Positions 1 through 7,835 are shown, numbered from the stretch's first letter. The stretch: DNA of 64,000 nt from Parabacteroides gordonii MS-1 = DSM 23371 (GCF_000969825.1 NZ_KQ033919.1:3608749-3672748); one strand, 5' to 3'. The notes: generated from the sequence alone by a model not told the origin. Program-made: numbers and translations.

Positions 1-584
1 TCTATCCATCTACCATTTACGACAGTGCCATTACTGATATAAGCACCGATGAAGGTTTGGCAAATGTTCGTTATCGTAATGTCCGAAGTAATTTTTTGCC
101 GATGGGTATGTTCGTTTATCCCAAAGGACAGAAAGTCATGGTAGAAGATAAAGATGGAAATTGGGTTGAAGGGACAGAATATCAGAATGGTTTTGATGCA
201 GCGAAATTTAAAGATTTTCAAGGTGATTCCGAAGCATGTAAAATTTTAGGTGTAGGGCGTGAAGATGGAGACGATGTTCCTCAATTTGTCGAGTTCCCAA
301 CCAAGAACTTCGATAAAGACTTTACTGTAACAAAGGATGCTGTAGCGGAGGAAATACATGCAGCGTTCAATCAGGAGGTATTTTACCGTATTCGTTCCGG
401 TGCACTGGGGTTTTCAAACGACATTATTAATGATGCCTTTAACTTTTATAATGCTATGACGATCGACGAGCGTGTCCTGATGGAACAAAGTTTCCGGTCT
501 GTGTTCTCACATTTTGCATATCCGGTTAATCAAACAAACGACTATTCATTAATTCCTTTAAGTTATGAAGTCCAATCTGTTTAA
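1..584 (+). CDS. Phage structural protein, 5'-truncated by window edge
   Basis: The reading frame is open from base 3, so the gene begins upstream of the window; the TTG at 57 is not a convincing start. About 194 residues are visible. They are soluble and acidic, without membrane segments or motifs I recognise. The last 20 bases overlap the next gene, which fits a tightly packed phage late operon. Position just before a head-tail-connector-like gene and a holin-endolysin cassette suggests a virion or tail-associated component, but that is inferred from context only. The residue run around RNVRSNFLPMGMFVYPKG did not remind me of a named family. Confidence 0.6.
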   Translation, partial: YPSTIYDSAITDISTDEGLANVRYRNVRSNFLPMGMFVYPKGQKVMVEDKDGNWVEGTEYQNGFDAAKFKDFQGDSEACKILGVGREDGDDVPQFVEFPTKNFDKDFTVTKDAVAEEIHAAFNQEVFYRIRSGALGFSNDIINDAFNFYNAMTIDERVLMEQSFRSVFSHFAYPVNQTNDYSLIPLSYEVQSV

Positions 585-1119
585 TAAGCAATTAACGGAC
601 GTAGATAGTGTAAAGACTACCGTTCGCCCCATGTCGACGCATGTAGATGTTGAAAAAACACTTGTCTACATTGATGAATCCCAGCAGCAGGATATCAAAA
701 ATGCTTTAGGTGATAACCTTTTCATTGATTTGCTCCGGTATGTCAATCGATCTGAAGGAGAACCAGCTAACGATGCCTATGATAATTTGCTTCATGGTGG
801 TATCTATAAAAATGGAAATGATGAATTTATATTTTCAGGTCTTGAAAAAGCACTGAAATACTTTGTTTATGCTCGTTTGGTTAAACATGGAGACAGGAAC
901 CTGTCACGGGTGGGATTGATGCAGAATCAGGTTGAATATAGCTCACATGCAGAGTTAAAAGAAAAGCAGGAAGAATATAAGGATGCTTTTTCTGTGGCCG
1001 AGGAACTGATGAATGATTGTCTCCGGTATATCAAGCATAATTCAGATAAGTTCCCTAAATGGAGAAAAGGAAGCATTACTCCGGTTCGTGGTCCTGTAAT
1101 TTCTAAAATAGGGGACTGA
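565..1119 (+). CDS. Phage protein, possible head-tail connector type
   Basis: 184 residues, mostly helical and charged. The start ATG lies 20 bases inside the preceding gene and the stop overlaps the holin start (TGATG), so the three genes are probably translationally coupled. Length, helical character and position before the lysis genes resemble the small uncharacterised connector or completion proteins (DUF6712-like) of Bacteroidetes prophages. That family assignment is from memory of similar prophages and is not proven by a motif. No signal peptide or membrane helix. Confidence 0.5.
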   Translation: MKSNLFNKQLTDVDSVKTTVRPMSTHVDVEKTLVYIDESQQQDIKNALGDNLFIDLLRYVNRSEGEPANDAYDNLLHGGIYKNGNDEFIFSGLEKALKYFVYARLVKHGDRNLSRVGLMQNQVEYSSHAELKEKQEEYKDAFSVAEELMNDCLRYIKHNSDKFPKWRKGSITPVRGPVISKIGD

Positions 1120-1544
1120 TGGAGAACTATACAGATAAATTCCTTTTTGGACTGATTGAATTTTTCGCTTGGGCGAAATGGCTTTTCTTCCTGGCTTTAG
1201 TGCTGACGCTGGGTGATCTGAAGTTCGGTATTGCTGCATCACGATACCGGAAAGACCCGATCAAACGATCACGGGCTGTCCGGCGTACAATGGATAAGAT
1301 TACAAGTTATATCATTTGGGTTGTAATGGCTTATTCGTTCGGCCAGGCTTTCGGGCAACCATTTGGGATCGACTTGCTACCGCTTATAATCCTACTTGTT
1401 ATATACGGTGTTGAGTTAGAAAGTATATATGTCAACTACTTTGCGGCACGTGGAAAGCATGTAAAGGTGAAGTTCTTGAATTTCTTTGGAAAGAAAATGG
1501 ATATAATAGAAATAGAAGGTGATAAAAATGAGACAGATAAATAA
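1119..1544 (+). CDS. Phage holin
   Basis: 141 residues with at least three hydrophobic stretches (about 12-32, 63-80 and 86-104) and a basic segment between the first two (SRYRKDPIKRSRAVRR), typical of small phage holins of Bacteroidetes. A holin forms inner-membrane lesions that let the endolysin reach peptidoglycan. It starts inside the stop of the preceding gene (TGATG) and its 3' end overlaps the endolysin start by 17 bases. The gene order holin, amidase, lipoprotein makes the lysis assignment strong even though holins share little sequence. Confidence 0.75.
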   Translation: MENYTDKFLFGLIEFFAWAKWLFFLALVLTLGDLKFGIAASRYRKDPIKRSRAVRRTMDKITSYIIWVVMAYSFGQAFGQPFGIDLLPLIILLVIYGVELESIYVNYFAARGKHVKVKFLNFFGKKMDIIEIEGDKNETDK

Positions 1545-2004
1545 AATCATAATACATTGTACTGCATCGCGGGAGGGACAACCCCTAACAGTTGTGGATA
1601 TTGATAAAATGCATCGGGCACGCGGATGGAACGGTATCGGCTATCATTACGTAGTTTATGCTGATGGATCAGTTCATAAAGGGCGACCAGTAGAAAAAGC
1701 CGGGGCGCACGTTTCTGGGCACAATGCGAACAGTATAGGCATTTGTTATGTCGGTGGGCTAGATGGTTCCGGAAATCCCAAAGATACCCGTACCGAAGCG
1801 CAAAAGGCTGCCATCAGTGAATTGGTGAATGAATTGTGCCGGAAGTATCCGAACGTTATAGAAGTAAAGGGACATCGAGATTATTCACCTGATCTTAATG
1901 GTAATGGTGTGATTGAACCTTTTGAATGGTTAAAGGTTTGTCCCTGCTTTGACGTACAGAGTGAATTTACTTCGTTCCTTCCCTATGTGAATGTGAAACC
2001 ATGA
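1528..2004 (+). CDS. N-acetylmuramoyl-L-alanine amidase (endolysin)
   Basis: 158 residues, a complete amidase_2 domain of the T7-lysozyme type, which cleaves the amide bond between MurNAc and the stem peptide. Visible zinc-site elements are the N-terminal IIIHCTAS (His10), the GHRDYSPD segment and a Cys in KVCPCFDV; GYHYVV carries the conserved Tyr. No signal peptide, so release depends on the holin. I prefer ATG 1528 over GTG 1519 because AGAAGGTG sits at ribosome-binding distance from 1528. The gene overlaps the holin upstream and shares ATGA with the next gene. Confidence 0.9.
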   Translation: MRQINKIIIHCTASREGQPLTVVDIDKMHRARGWNGIGYHYVVYADGSVHKGRPVEKAGAHVSGHNANSIGICYVGGLDGSGNPKDTRTEAQKAAISELVNELCRKYPNVIEVKGHRDYSPDLNGNGVIEPFEWLKVCPCFDVQSEFTSFLPYVNVKP

Positions 2005-2468
2005 AATGGGGGATAATACTTTGGTGTCTGTTTTTTTTATCCGGGTGCGGTTCTAAAAAGCAGAGTTACAGATCGGAAACGGTTAGTATGGCTATCAGCA
2101 GCCAAAAGGATAGTTCCCATGTCACGGAATCTGTTCAGCGGACAATTACGGAGTTACTGGAGTATAAAGGAACCGGTATCATAACTATAACAGAGTTATC
2201 CAAGCCGGACAGTATCGGGAATCAATATATTGTAAAGACTACCCAGATGGATATCCTTTCCGAACAAAAACGATCGGTGACAACAGAAGAGAATTGTGAT
2301 AGGCAGGAAACTGATACATCTATCCAGGTAAAAGATGAAAGTATAAAAGAATTCGTTACAGATGATGTGTTGATTGATCGGAAGTCTGTTTTACCTAGCT
2401 GGGTATTTGGGCTGATTGTTATTCTATTCGGTTGCATGGGCTTGTGGATAGCTAAGAATTTTAAATAG
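2001..2468 (+). CDS. Putative unimolecular spanin (lysis lipoprotein)
   Basis: 155 residues with two membrane anchors: an N-terminal lipoprotein signal ending in the lipobox LSGC (Cys16) and a C-terminal hydrophobic helix at about 131-149, followed by AKNFK. The polar region between is rich in Ser, Thr, Glu and Lys. This is the topology of unimolecular spanins such as T1 gp11: outer-membrane lipid anchor, periplasmic linker, inner-membrane helix. Its place directly after the endolysin with ATGA coupling supports a role in outer-membrane disruption. Sequence similarity to known spanins is not visible, so the call rests on topology and position. It could instead be an unrelated phage lipoprotein. 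Confidence 0.6.
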   Translation: MKWGIILWCLFFLSGCGSKKQSYRSETVSMAISSQKDSSHVTESVQRTITELLEYKGTGIITITELSKPDSIGNQYIVKTTQMDILSEQKRSVTTEENCDRQETDTSIQVKDESIKEFVTDDVLIDRKSVLPSWVFGLIVILFGCMGLWIAKNFK

Positions 2469-2508
2469 TATTTTTTCTCATAGTATATAGTTTAGTTAGT
2501 AATGGAGA

Positions 2509-2542
2509 TCACCTAGTCTGAGATAGATAAGGTGGTTTTTTT
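2509..2542 (+). terminator. Weak terminator after the lysis cassette
   Basis: TCACCT at 2509-2514 pairs with AGGTGG at 2530-2535 (one G-U pair) and is followed by seven T. The stem is short, so read-through is possible. The rest of 2469-2704 is AT-rich and holds nothing else except the kinase-operon promoter. Confidence 0.4.
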
Positions 2543-2676
2543 GAAGGAAATTTTTTACTTAGAATTAAGGTGTTGATAGTCTATGATTTAGATGGCATAT
2601 GTTTAATGTCATGAATTTTAGTTTTAGAAAATGAAAAATATAAAGCTTAATGGATTATTTGTTTGTATATTTTGTA

Positions 2677-2684
2677 TAGTTTTG
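2677..2684 (+). promoter_or_regulatory. Candidate -7 element of the kinase operon
   Basis: TAGTTTTG fits the Bacteroidetes -7 consensus TAnnTTTG and lies 20 bases upstream of the kinase ATG, giving a very short leader. A TTG at 2659-2661 is closer than the usual -33 spacing. An own promoter would let the cargo operon be expressed in the lysogen. Confidence 0.4.
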
Positions 2685-2704
2685 CATAACTAATACAGTC
2701 ACCT

Positions 2705-3517
2705 ATGGATAAAGATGCATTCGAAATATTAAGATTGTTGGCTAAAGGAGGGCAGAAAGTAGTCTATTTAGCTCAAAATAGGAAAGATCATTCTGTGGTT
2801 TTAATCAAAGAAGCTCAAATAGCTAGTATGTCTTCTTGGGAGAGAATTGGACGTGAAATAAATTTGCTTAGTCAATTGGATTCTGAATTTTTCCCTAAAA
2901 ATTATGGTTCAAATTTTGACATAGCGGATAATAAGTTTACTATTATTGAAGAGTATATTGAAGGAGAACCATTGAGAAATGTAATGAAAAATTATAATGA
3001 TTGGTCTTCTATTAAAACGCTAATTATTAATTTGATAGATGGCTTATCGATCGTTTGGGATAAAAATATTGTTCATCGAGATTTAAAGCCCGAGAATATT
3101 ATTATTCGTCCAAATGGAAAACCTTGTATTATAGATTTTGGTATTGCTCGTTTTTTGGAAAAAGAGTCTTTAACAAACACTTTACAAATGTATGGACCTT
3201 GTTCTCTTGGGTATGCGTCCCCAGAACAACTGAATAATGAAAAGAATATAATAGATCAGCGAACAGATTTTTTTGCATTGGGTATTATGATTCTTGAAAT
3301 GTACTTAGGGGAACATCCTTTTTCTCCTCAATTAAATGAAGGAACTATGTCTATTGTTGAAAATATTCTTGCAAATAAGTATGTTTTATCAACTCCTTCA
3401 AAAGCTGAGAATCCTAATATAAGTGCTCTTTGTCGTCGTCTTCTTCAGACACAGCCTTATAATAGATTTCGTAATTATTTGTTATTTAAACAATTTATTG
3501 AAACGTCGTTAGTATGA
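2705..3517 (+). CDS. Serine/threonine protein kinase (prophage cargo)
   Basis: 270 residues, essentially a bare Hanks-type kinase domain. Visible: an N-lobe Gly-rich loop AKGGQKVVYLA (13-23), the ATP-anchoring Lys35 in VVLIKE, helix-C Glu51, the catalytic loop HRDLKPEN (124-131) and DFG (144-146). All catalytic residues are present, so it should be active. There is no transmembrane segment and no PASTA, FHA or other sensor domain, unlike housekeeping PknB kinases, so it probably acts in the cytoplasm. It overlaps the next gene by ATGA. Base composition is much more AT-rich than the chromosome to the right, as for the next two genes. Position between lysis genes and integrase is a classic moron or defence-cargo site. 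Substrate unknown. Confidence 0.85.
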   Translation: MDKDAFEILRLLAKGGQKVVYLAQNRKDHSVVLIKEAQIASMSSWERIGREINLLSQLDSEFFPKNYGSNFDIADNKFTIIEEYIEGEPLRNVMKNYNDWSSIKTLIINLIDGLSIVWDKNIVHRDLKPENIIIRPNGKPCIIDFGIARFLEKESLTNTLQMYGPCSLGYASPEQLNNEKNIIDQRTDFFALGIMILEMYLGEHPFSPQLNEGTMSIVENILANKYVLSTPSKAENPNISALCRRLLQTQPYNRFRNYLLFKQFIETSLV

Positions 3518-4680
3518 AAGTATATCATCAATTAGGATTTAGGGACAATTGGAATATTGACAGTTATAATTTAGGTATAGGTGATGGTTTGATCTTTTCA
3601 CCAATTAATATGGATGCTAAAAAACTATCCGGTTTACCGGTCTTAATAAAGCAACATTCTTTTTTAGATCCACAGCTTTATTTGTTGAATAAGGAGAAGG
3701 CATCTAATATAACTTATCCTTTTTTTCCAACAAATATAAAAGCTGATTTTTCTACGGTGGATTTGGATACAATGCCTGAAAAATTGGCTGAAAGTTGTAC
3801 CGATTTTCAGGTTGATAATGAATTTGAATATGTGGTCATACCTAGTCGTTATTATGATGAAATACCATCAAGGTTTTATGAATTGTCTATGCGGAATTTT
3901 ATTGTTCCATTTCTTGATTATAAAAGAGAAAAAAATATTCAAAAGCCATTTTTATTATCTATTATTGTTAAACAGATATTTATAGTTGATACAGAAAAAA
4001 GAAATAGACTTTTAAATTGGATAACAGGTATATCTGGTATATGTGGAGTTTATATTATTTTTGAAAATTCTTTTTCTAGTAAACAAATAAAAGATTTTGA
4101 TTATCTGTTAAATGTGCTTACCTTTATTAAAATATTAAAAATGAATGATATGGAAGTGCATGTAGGGTATTGTAATACAGAAGGTTTACTTTATAGTGCA
4201 GCTATGCCAGATTCAATAACGATTGGGTCTTATGAGAATTTGCGATCTTTTAAAATTTCTCGTTTTGTTGTATCTGAAGGTTCTAAAAGAAGTCCTAATC
4301 CTCGTTTGTATAGTACACATTTATTACAGTGGATGGAATATAACTATATTCAATCAATGAAGTCTTTAATACCTGATTATATTGACTACTTTGATGATTC
4401 TGTTTATAAGCCATTAATGTTTAACTTAACAGGAAAAGAATATAAATGGCATTTTGCCAAATCAGAATTATATAAACATTACTTTGAAGTCTTTGTTCAT
4501 CAGATAAAAAAATTACCTGATGAACAAATGAGTCGAATAGATTGTTTATTAAAACAAATAGAAAATGCTCTAAATAATTATGTGATTATAAAAAGAGATA
4601 TTTTGTTAGATGGTGATAGTGATGATTCACATCTACCAATATGGTTTAATGTGTTAAGAGCTTTTAGAAAGGGATTGTAA
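3514..4680 (+). CDS. Unknown 388-residue protein of the kinase-nuclease operon
   Basis: I do not recognise this protein. It is soluble, without signal peptide or transmembrane helix, and has alternating hydrophobic strands and helices (for example FLLSIIVKQIFIV near 150 and GVYIIFENS near 180) that suggest an alpha/beta fold, possibly barrel-like; this is a guess. Conserved-looking spots are DPQLYLL near residue 53 and EVHVGYCNTEGLLYS near 215. The C-terminal third is helical. The start ATG overlaps the kinase stop and its stop abuts the next gene with no gap, so the three proteins should be made together. It may be the sensor or the kinase target of the module. Confidence 0.7.
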   Translation: MKVYHQLGFRDNWNIDSYNLGIGDGLIFSPINMDAKKLSGLPVLIKQHSFLDPQLYLLNKEKASNITYPFFPTNIKADFSTVDLDTMPEKLAESCTDFQVDNEFEYVVIPSRYYDEIPSRFYELSMRNFIVPFLDYKREKNIQKPFLLSIIVKQIFIVDTEKRNRLLNWITGISGICGVYIIFENSFSSKQIKDFDYLLNVLTFIKILKMNDMEVHVGYCNTEGLLYSAAMPDSITIGSYENLRSFKISRFVVSEGSKRSPNPRLYSTHLLQWMEYNYIQSMKSLIPDYIDYFDDSVYKPLMFNLTGKEYKWHFAKSELYKHYFEVFVHQIKKLPDEQMSRIDCLLKQIENALNNYVIIKRDILLDGDSDDSHLPIWFNVLRAFRKGL

Positions 4681-5130
4681 ATGTATAGGTCAGAAGCTTT
4701 AATGTCAAAGGATTTTGAGTCTTATTTAAGGGAGAATTTTGGTAAGACTTATTTTAAAGAATTTAAGGGGCTTTTTGGTATACCTGATTATGTCTGTTTT
4801 TCAAAAGATAATAATAATATTAGTATTGTGTCTTTTGAATTGAAATTAGCAAATTGGAAATGTGCAATTATTCAGGCTTTTAGATATCGAAGTTTTTCTG
4901 ATAGAACTTATGTCGTTCTACCAGAAAAGACAGTTCATAATGCTTTGGAAAATATTAACATGTTTCGTCAGTATAACATAGGATTAGTCTCTTTTACCGA
5001 TAGTCAGTTTACTATTTTGTATAGGCCTATGACTCAAAAGCCTTATAATGAAGATATGCGTCGGAAGGTTGTACAGAAAGTTAGAGCTTCTAGGAAAAAA
5101 GCTATTCGGACTATCGATTCTATTTTGTGA
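4681..5130 (+). CDS. PD-(D/E)XK nuclease-like protein
   Basis: 149 residues with the layout of a minimal PD-(D/E)XK nuclease fold: a possible helix-1 Glu13 (DFESYLREN), then IPD at 34-36, a beta hairpin, FELK at 52-55 (E53 and K55) and a helix carrying Gln65 in IIQAFRY, the QxxxY element of RecB-like and MmcB-like nucleases. The motif order and spacing are convincing; substrate is not. The C terminus is strongly basic (RRKVVQKVRASRKKAIR), useful for nucleic-acid binding. Translation could start at ATG 4681, directly after the previous stop, or at Met8. As the last gene of the kinase operon it is the likely effector. Confidence 0.7.
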   Translation: MYRSEALMSKDFESYLRENFGKTYFKEFKGLFGIPDYVCFSKDNNNISIVSFELKLANWKCAIIQAFRYRSFSDRTYVVLPEKTVHNALENINMFRQYNIGLVSFTDSQFTILYRPMTQKPYNEDMRRKVVQKVRASRKKAIRTIDSIL

Positions 5131-5235
5131 TATTTTATTGACTGGTGATAAAATTTTAGCCAATTCTTTAAAGAATATAGGTCTAAAACATTCGGAAATA
5201 TCAAAATTAATCAATCAAAGTCTTTAAGACGGAAG

Positions 5236-5262
5236 GGCTTCCACGGGTTGGAGGCCTTTTTT
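5236..5262 (+). terminator. Terminator of the kinase operon
   Basis: GGCTTCCA (5236-5243) pairs with TGGAGGCC (5249-5256), with one G-U pair and a five-base loop, followed by six T. It closes the plus-strand operon two bases before the stop of the convergent integrase gene. Confidence 0.75.
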
Positions 5263-5264
5263 CT

Positions 5265-6581
5265 TTATTCTCCTTTAAAAAAGGAATTATCTGCTATCCG
5301 TCTGGCATTTTCTTCAATAGACACTTTTAAGTATTTGATTGTAGTCTCAATTTTAGAATGTCCTAATAAATCCTTTATAACAAAGATGTCTGCTCCGGAA
5401 AAGTATAAGTTAGTAGCAAATGATCTACGTGCCGTATGTGTAGATATACATTCGTTCTTATTATATGTATATGTATTGATAACTCCACCTTCAGTTTTAG
5501 AAATTTTCACTTCATCTGTTATACCGGCAATTAAGCCAAGTTCTTTTATATGGTCATTCAATCTTTGATCCGACATTTTAATACTCATGACATTTGTTTT
5601 ATTCAATAGGGTCCGGAAGTTTTTATGTATTGGTATAGAAACAATTTTATTTGTTTTCTGAGTACGTATTTTGATGAGTTCTTTATCTATGTTGAAGTCC
5701 TCAATGCGTGAATAGTCTGATATCCGGAGACCGGTATAGCAACCAACAAGAAATATAAGGCGGGCATCGTTCAACGCTTTTACTTTTCGGGTGATACCGG
5801 ATGGTCGAACATTTTTAAAGAAAGTTTGAACCATCTCAGCAGTAATATTTAGATCGAAAATCTTTTGGACCTCTTTCTTTGTAAGGTATATCGAATCAGT
5901 TTCCTCCTTTTCTTTTTTGAACCTTTTATCTATATAAGCTGTGTTGTTATGTAGTTCTCCGGCAGATTCATTCATGAATTTGGTTATCATCTTGAACAGT
6001 CCTCCTATATAGTTTTTGGAATAATGACGTTGTTGGTTCTTTATGGTATATGTCTTTGTGAGCATATGTGTACGGAACCCATTATAGAAGTCCATGTTTA
6101 TGTTAGAGAAACGAAGTTTGTAACCTGTTTCTTGTTCGTATGCGACAAGATGATTGAGTAAATTTTGATAGTTCCTATATGTACCAGTCGTTTTATCGCA
6201 TGTCTGGATATAGTTCGATATATAATTAGTTAAAAGAGAGTCATCTTTTACTACACCTCCGGCTCCCTCATTTATTTGTGCAATTTTGCTATCAACGGCC
6301 TTTTTGAATGATTGCTGGGTTGGAGTAATCAATTCCTTGTCAAATTCGATAAATACTGAATCTATGATATTGATATATTTTTTTATCTGTTCGTTTTTTA
6401 GAAAGCCATCAGGATACTTTTTGCCTTCACGACACCAGCGTTGGCTATCGATCCAGTGTTCGGTCCGAATAGATATACCTGGAGTGTAACGATATCTTTC
6501 TCCATTTTTTCTAATGATAAACTGTATAGATGTTGTTTCTTTACTTTTGTCAACAAGGAACGGATTTATCTTATTTGCCAT
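5265..6581 (-). CDS. Tyrosine recombinase (prophage integrase)
   Basis: 438 residues in the usual order for Bacteroidetes integrases: an N-terminal arm-binding domain, a SAM-like core-binding domain in the middle and a C-terminal catalytic domain. Catalytic residues visible are the Arg of CYTGLRISDYSRI, HTARR at about 382-386, His of LLGHS at about 408 and the nucleophile Tyr of TIKYLK at about 417, so it appears intact. It should integrate and excise the element. It points away from the candidate attR about 120 bases upstream and converges on the kinase operon. Confidence 0.95.
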   Translation of the reverse strand: MANKINPFLVDKSKETTSIQFIIRKNGERYRYTPGISIRTEHWIDSQRWCREGKKYPDGFLKNEQIKKYINIIDSVFIEFDKELITPTQQSFKKAVDSKIAQINEGAGGVVKDDSLLTNYISNYIQTCDKTTGTYRNYQNLLNHLVAYEQETGYKLRFSNINMDFYNGFRTHMLTKTYTIKNQQRHYSKNYIGGLFKMITKFMNESAGELHNNTAYIDKRFKKEKEETDSIYLTKKEVQKIFDLNITAEMVQTFFKNVRPSGITRKVKALNDARLIFLVGCYTGLRISDYSRIEDFNIDKELIKIRTQKTNKIVSIPIHKNFRTLLNKTNVMSIKMSDQRLNDHIKELGLIAGITDEVKISKTEGGVINTYTYNKNECISTHTARRSFATNLYFSGADIFVIKDLLGHSKIETTIKYLKVSIEENARRIADNSFFKGE

Positions 6582-6700
6582 TTGGAACGAATTTTGGAAC
6601 GATTTGTGTAAATGTTGTGAATGCGAATATAGTCAAAAAATAGTAATGCCTGAAAAAAGTGATAATGCATGTGTTTAATTTAATGATAAACAAATGCTTT

Positions 6701-6716
6701 AATCCCTCCCGGGTCA
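6701..6716 (+). other. Candidate attR: 3' end of a tRNA gene
   Basis: AATCCCTCCCGGGTCA has the geometry of a tRNA 3' end: last bases of the T-loop, a five-base T-stem strand CCCTC, a seven-base acceptor strand CCGGGTC and discriminator A. No tRNA body precedes it, and a terminator hairpin follows at 6735. This is what remains at the far end of an element integrated into the 3' end of a tRNA whose acceptor strand begins GACCCGG. The matching intact tRNA (attL) would lie left of the window, so the site cannot be confirmed here. Bases 6582-6700 hold nothing else I recognise. Confidence 0.5.
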
Positions 6717-6734
6717 CATTAAACGGCAGTAAAC

Positions 6735-6767
6735 AAAAGCGACATCTTTAACAGGGTGTCGCTTTTT
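6735..6767 (+). terminator. Terminator after the tRNA remnant
   Basis: AAAAGCGACA (6735-6744) and TGTCGCTTTT (6757-6766) form a perfect 10-bp stem with a T tract, a normal rho-independent terminator. It probably belonged to the tRNA gene now split by the prophage. Confidence 0.7.
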
Positions 6768-6891
6768 GTATTTTATAGTGTATCATTTGTAGTTAGAAAG
6801 CTATTAGGTTACAAGGAGTGGAAGCAATGAACATTTCTTTACTTCCTTTGTTTTATATATAGTTATTAATCTTATGTAAAAACTAGATAAT

Positions 6892-7329
6892 ATGTTGGCG
6901 ATATACAGATTTTTATTCCCGTCTAAGCCGGACGGAACAACTATTTCACTGTTGTTATTGGCGTTACGTATCCTTTTCGGAGGATTGTTATTAACTCATG
7001 GTATCCAGAAATGGACTAACTATTCGGAAATGTCGGCTGTATTCCCTGATCCGCTGGGAGTTGGTAGCCAGGTTTCACTGGGGCTTGCTATCTTTGGGGA
7101 ACTGGCTTGTTCGATAGGATTTATCTTTGGTGCCTTGTACCGCCTGGCTATGATCCCGATGATCTTTACCATGTGTATGGCATTTTTCGTTATTCACGGT
7201 AATGATGCTTTTGCGGTAAAAGAGCTTGCCTTTATTTATTTGGTCGTATTTATATTAATGTATATAACCGGGCCGGGTAAATTCTCGATAGACAGGTTTA
7301 TCTCTGTGCCTCTGTCGAAAAGAAGGTGA
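6892..7329 (+). CDS. DoxX family membrane protein
   Basis: 145 residues with four hydrophobic helices. The N-terminal LRILFGGLLLTHGIQKW segment is characteristic of the DoxX family (small four-helix inner-membrane proteins linked in some species to quinone or thiol redox chemistry). Exact role unknown. It is the first chromosomal gene right of the prophage and appears monocistronic: a terminator follows and tRNA genes on the other strand come next. Start ATG 6892 gives the usual family length. Upstream, 6768-6891 is AT-rich with no clear promoter motif. Confidence 0.85.
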   Translation: MLAIYRFLFPSKPDGTTISLLLLALRILFGGLLLTHGIQKWTNYSEMSAVFPDPLGVGSQVSLGLAIFGELACSIGFIFGALYRLAMIPMIFTMCMAFFVIHGNDAFAVKELAFIYLVVFILMYITGPGKFSIDRFISVPLSKRR

Positions 7330-7350
7330 TGTATAAATGTGATATAAAAG

Positions 7351-7385
7351 AAAAGTCCGTTAATCTTTCGACTAACGGACTTTTT
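7351..7385 (+). terminator. Terminator between doxX and the tRNA-Val cluster
   Basis: AAAAGTCCGTTA (7351-7362) and TAACGGACTTTT (7373-7384) form a 12-bp stem with A and T tracts on both sides, so it can work in both directions: for doxX and for the minus-strand tRNA transcript. Confidence 0.8.
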
Positions 7386-7391
7386 ATTTAG

Positions 7392-7466
7392 TGGGCGTTG
7401 ACGGATTCGAACCGCCGACCCTCTGCTTGTAAGGCAGATGCTCTGAACCAGCTGAGCTAAACGCCC
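7392..7466 (-). tRNA. tRNA-Val (UAC), copy 3 in transcription order
   Basis: 75 nt on the minus strand, 5' GGGCGTT pairing with AACGCCC plus discriminator A. D arm AGCTCAGCTGGTTCAGAGC, anticodon loop CTTACAA (anticodon TAC), T loop TTCGAAT. CCA is not encoded. Identical in sequence to the two copies to its right. Confidence 0.97.
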
Positions 7467-7494
7467 GAATTGAAATCAATTTGGTATGAATGAG

Positions 7495-7569
7495 TGGGCG
7501 TTGACGGATTCGAACCGCCGACCCTCTGCTTGTAAGGCAGATGCTCTGAACCAGCTGAGCTAAACGCCC
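7495..7569 (-). tRNA. tRNA-Val (UAC), copy 2
   Basis: 75 nt, same sequence as its neighbours. The spacers between copies (7467-7494 and 7570-7596) are themselves near-identical (TTGAAATCAATTTGGTATGA in both), showing that gene plus spacer was duplicated as a unit. Confidence 0.97.
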
Positions 7570-7596
7570 AAGTTGAAATCAATTTGGTATGAAAGG

Positions 7597-7671
7597 TGGG
7601 CGTTGACGGATTCGAACCGCCGACCCTCTGCTTGTAAGGCAGATGCTCTGAACCAGCTGAGCTAAACGCCC
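7597..7671 (-). tRNA. tRNA-Val (UAC), copy 1
   Basis: 75 nt, first of three tandem copies in transcription direction. Cloverleaf complete, anticodon TAC. The region 7672-7810 upstream should contain the cluster promoter; I see no strong motif match. Confidence 0.97.
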
Positions 7672-7810
7672 TTTCATTACTTCAGTAAATTTTGTACGCC
7701 TTATCTCTCTAAAGCGCTGCAAAGATACGGCTTTTTTTATTACCTCCAAACATTTCGGCAAAAAAGTTGAAAAAAAATTCATTACTGCCATTTAGTATGA
7801 AGAAATATAG

Positions 7811-7818
7811 TAACTTTG
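7811..7818 (+). promoter_or_regulatory. Candidate -7 element of purB
   Basis: TAACTTTG matches TAnnTTTG. Transcription would begin near 7825 and give a leader of about 80 nt that contains the hairpin at 7836-7877. Confidence 0.55.
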
Positions 7819-7835
7819 CAATTCTATATTATTAA

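Noticed and set aside
7579-7791. 70-codon minus-strand frame over a tRNA-Val gene
   Set aside because: It reads through tRNA sequence; tRNA structure fully explains the region.
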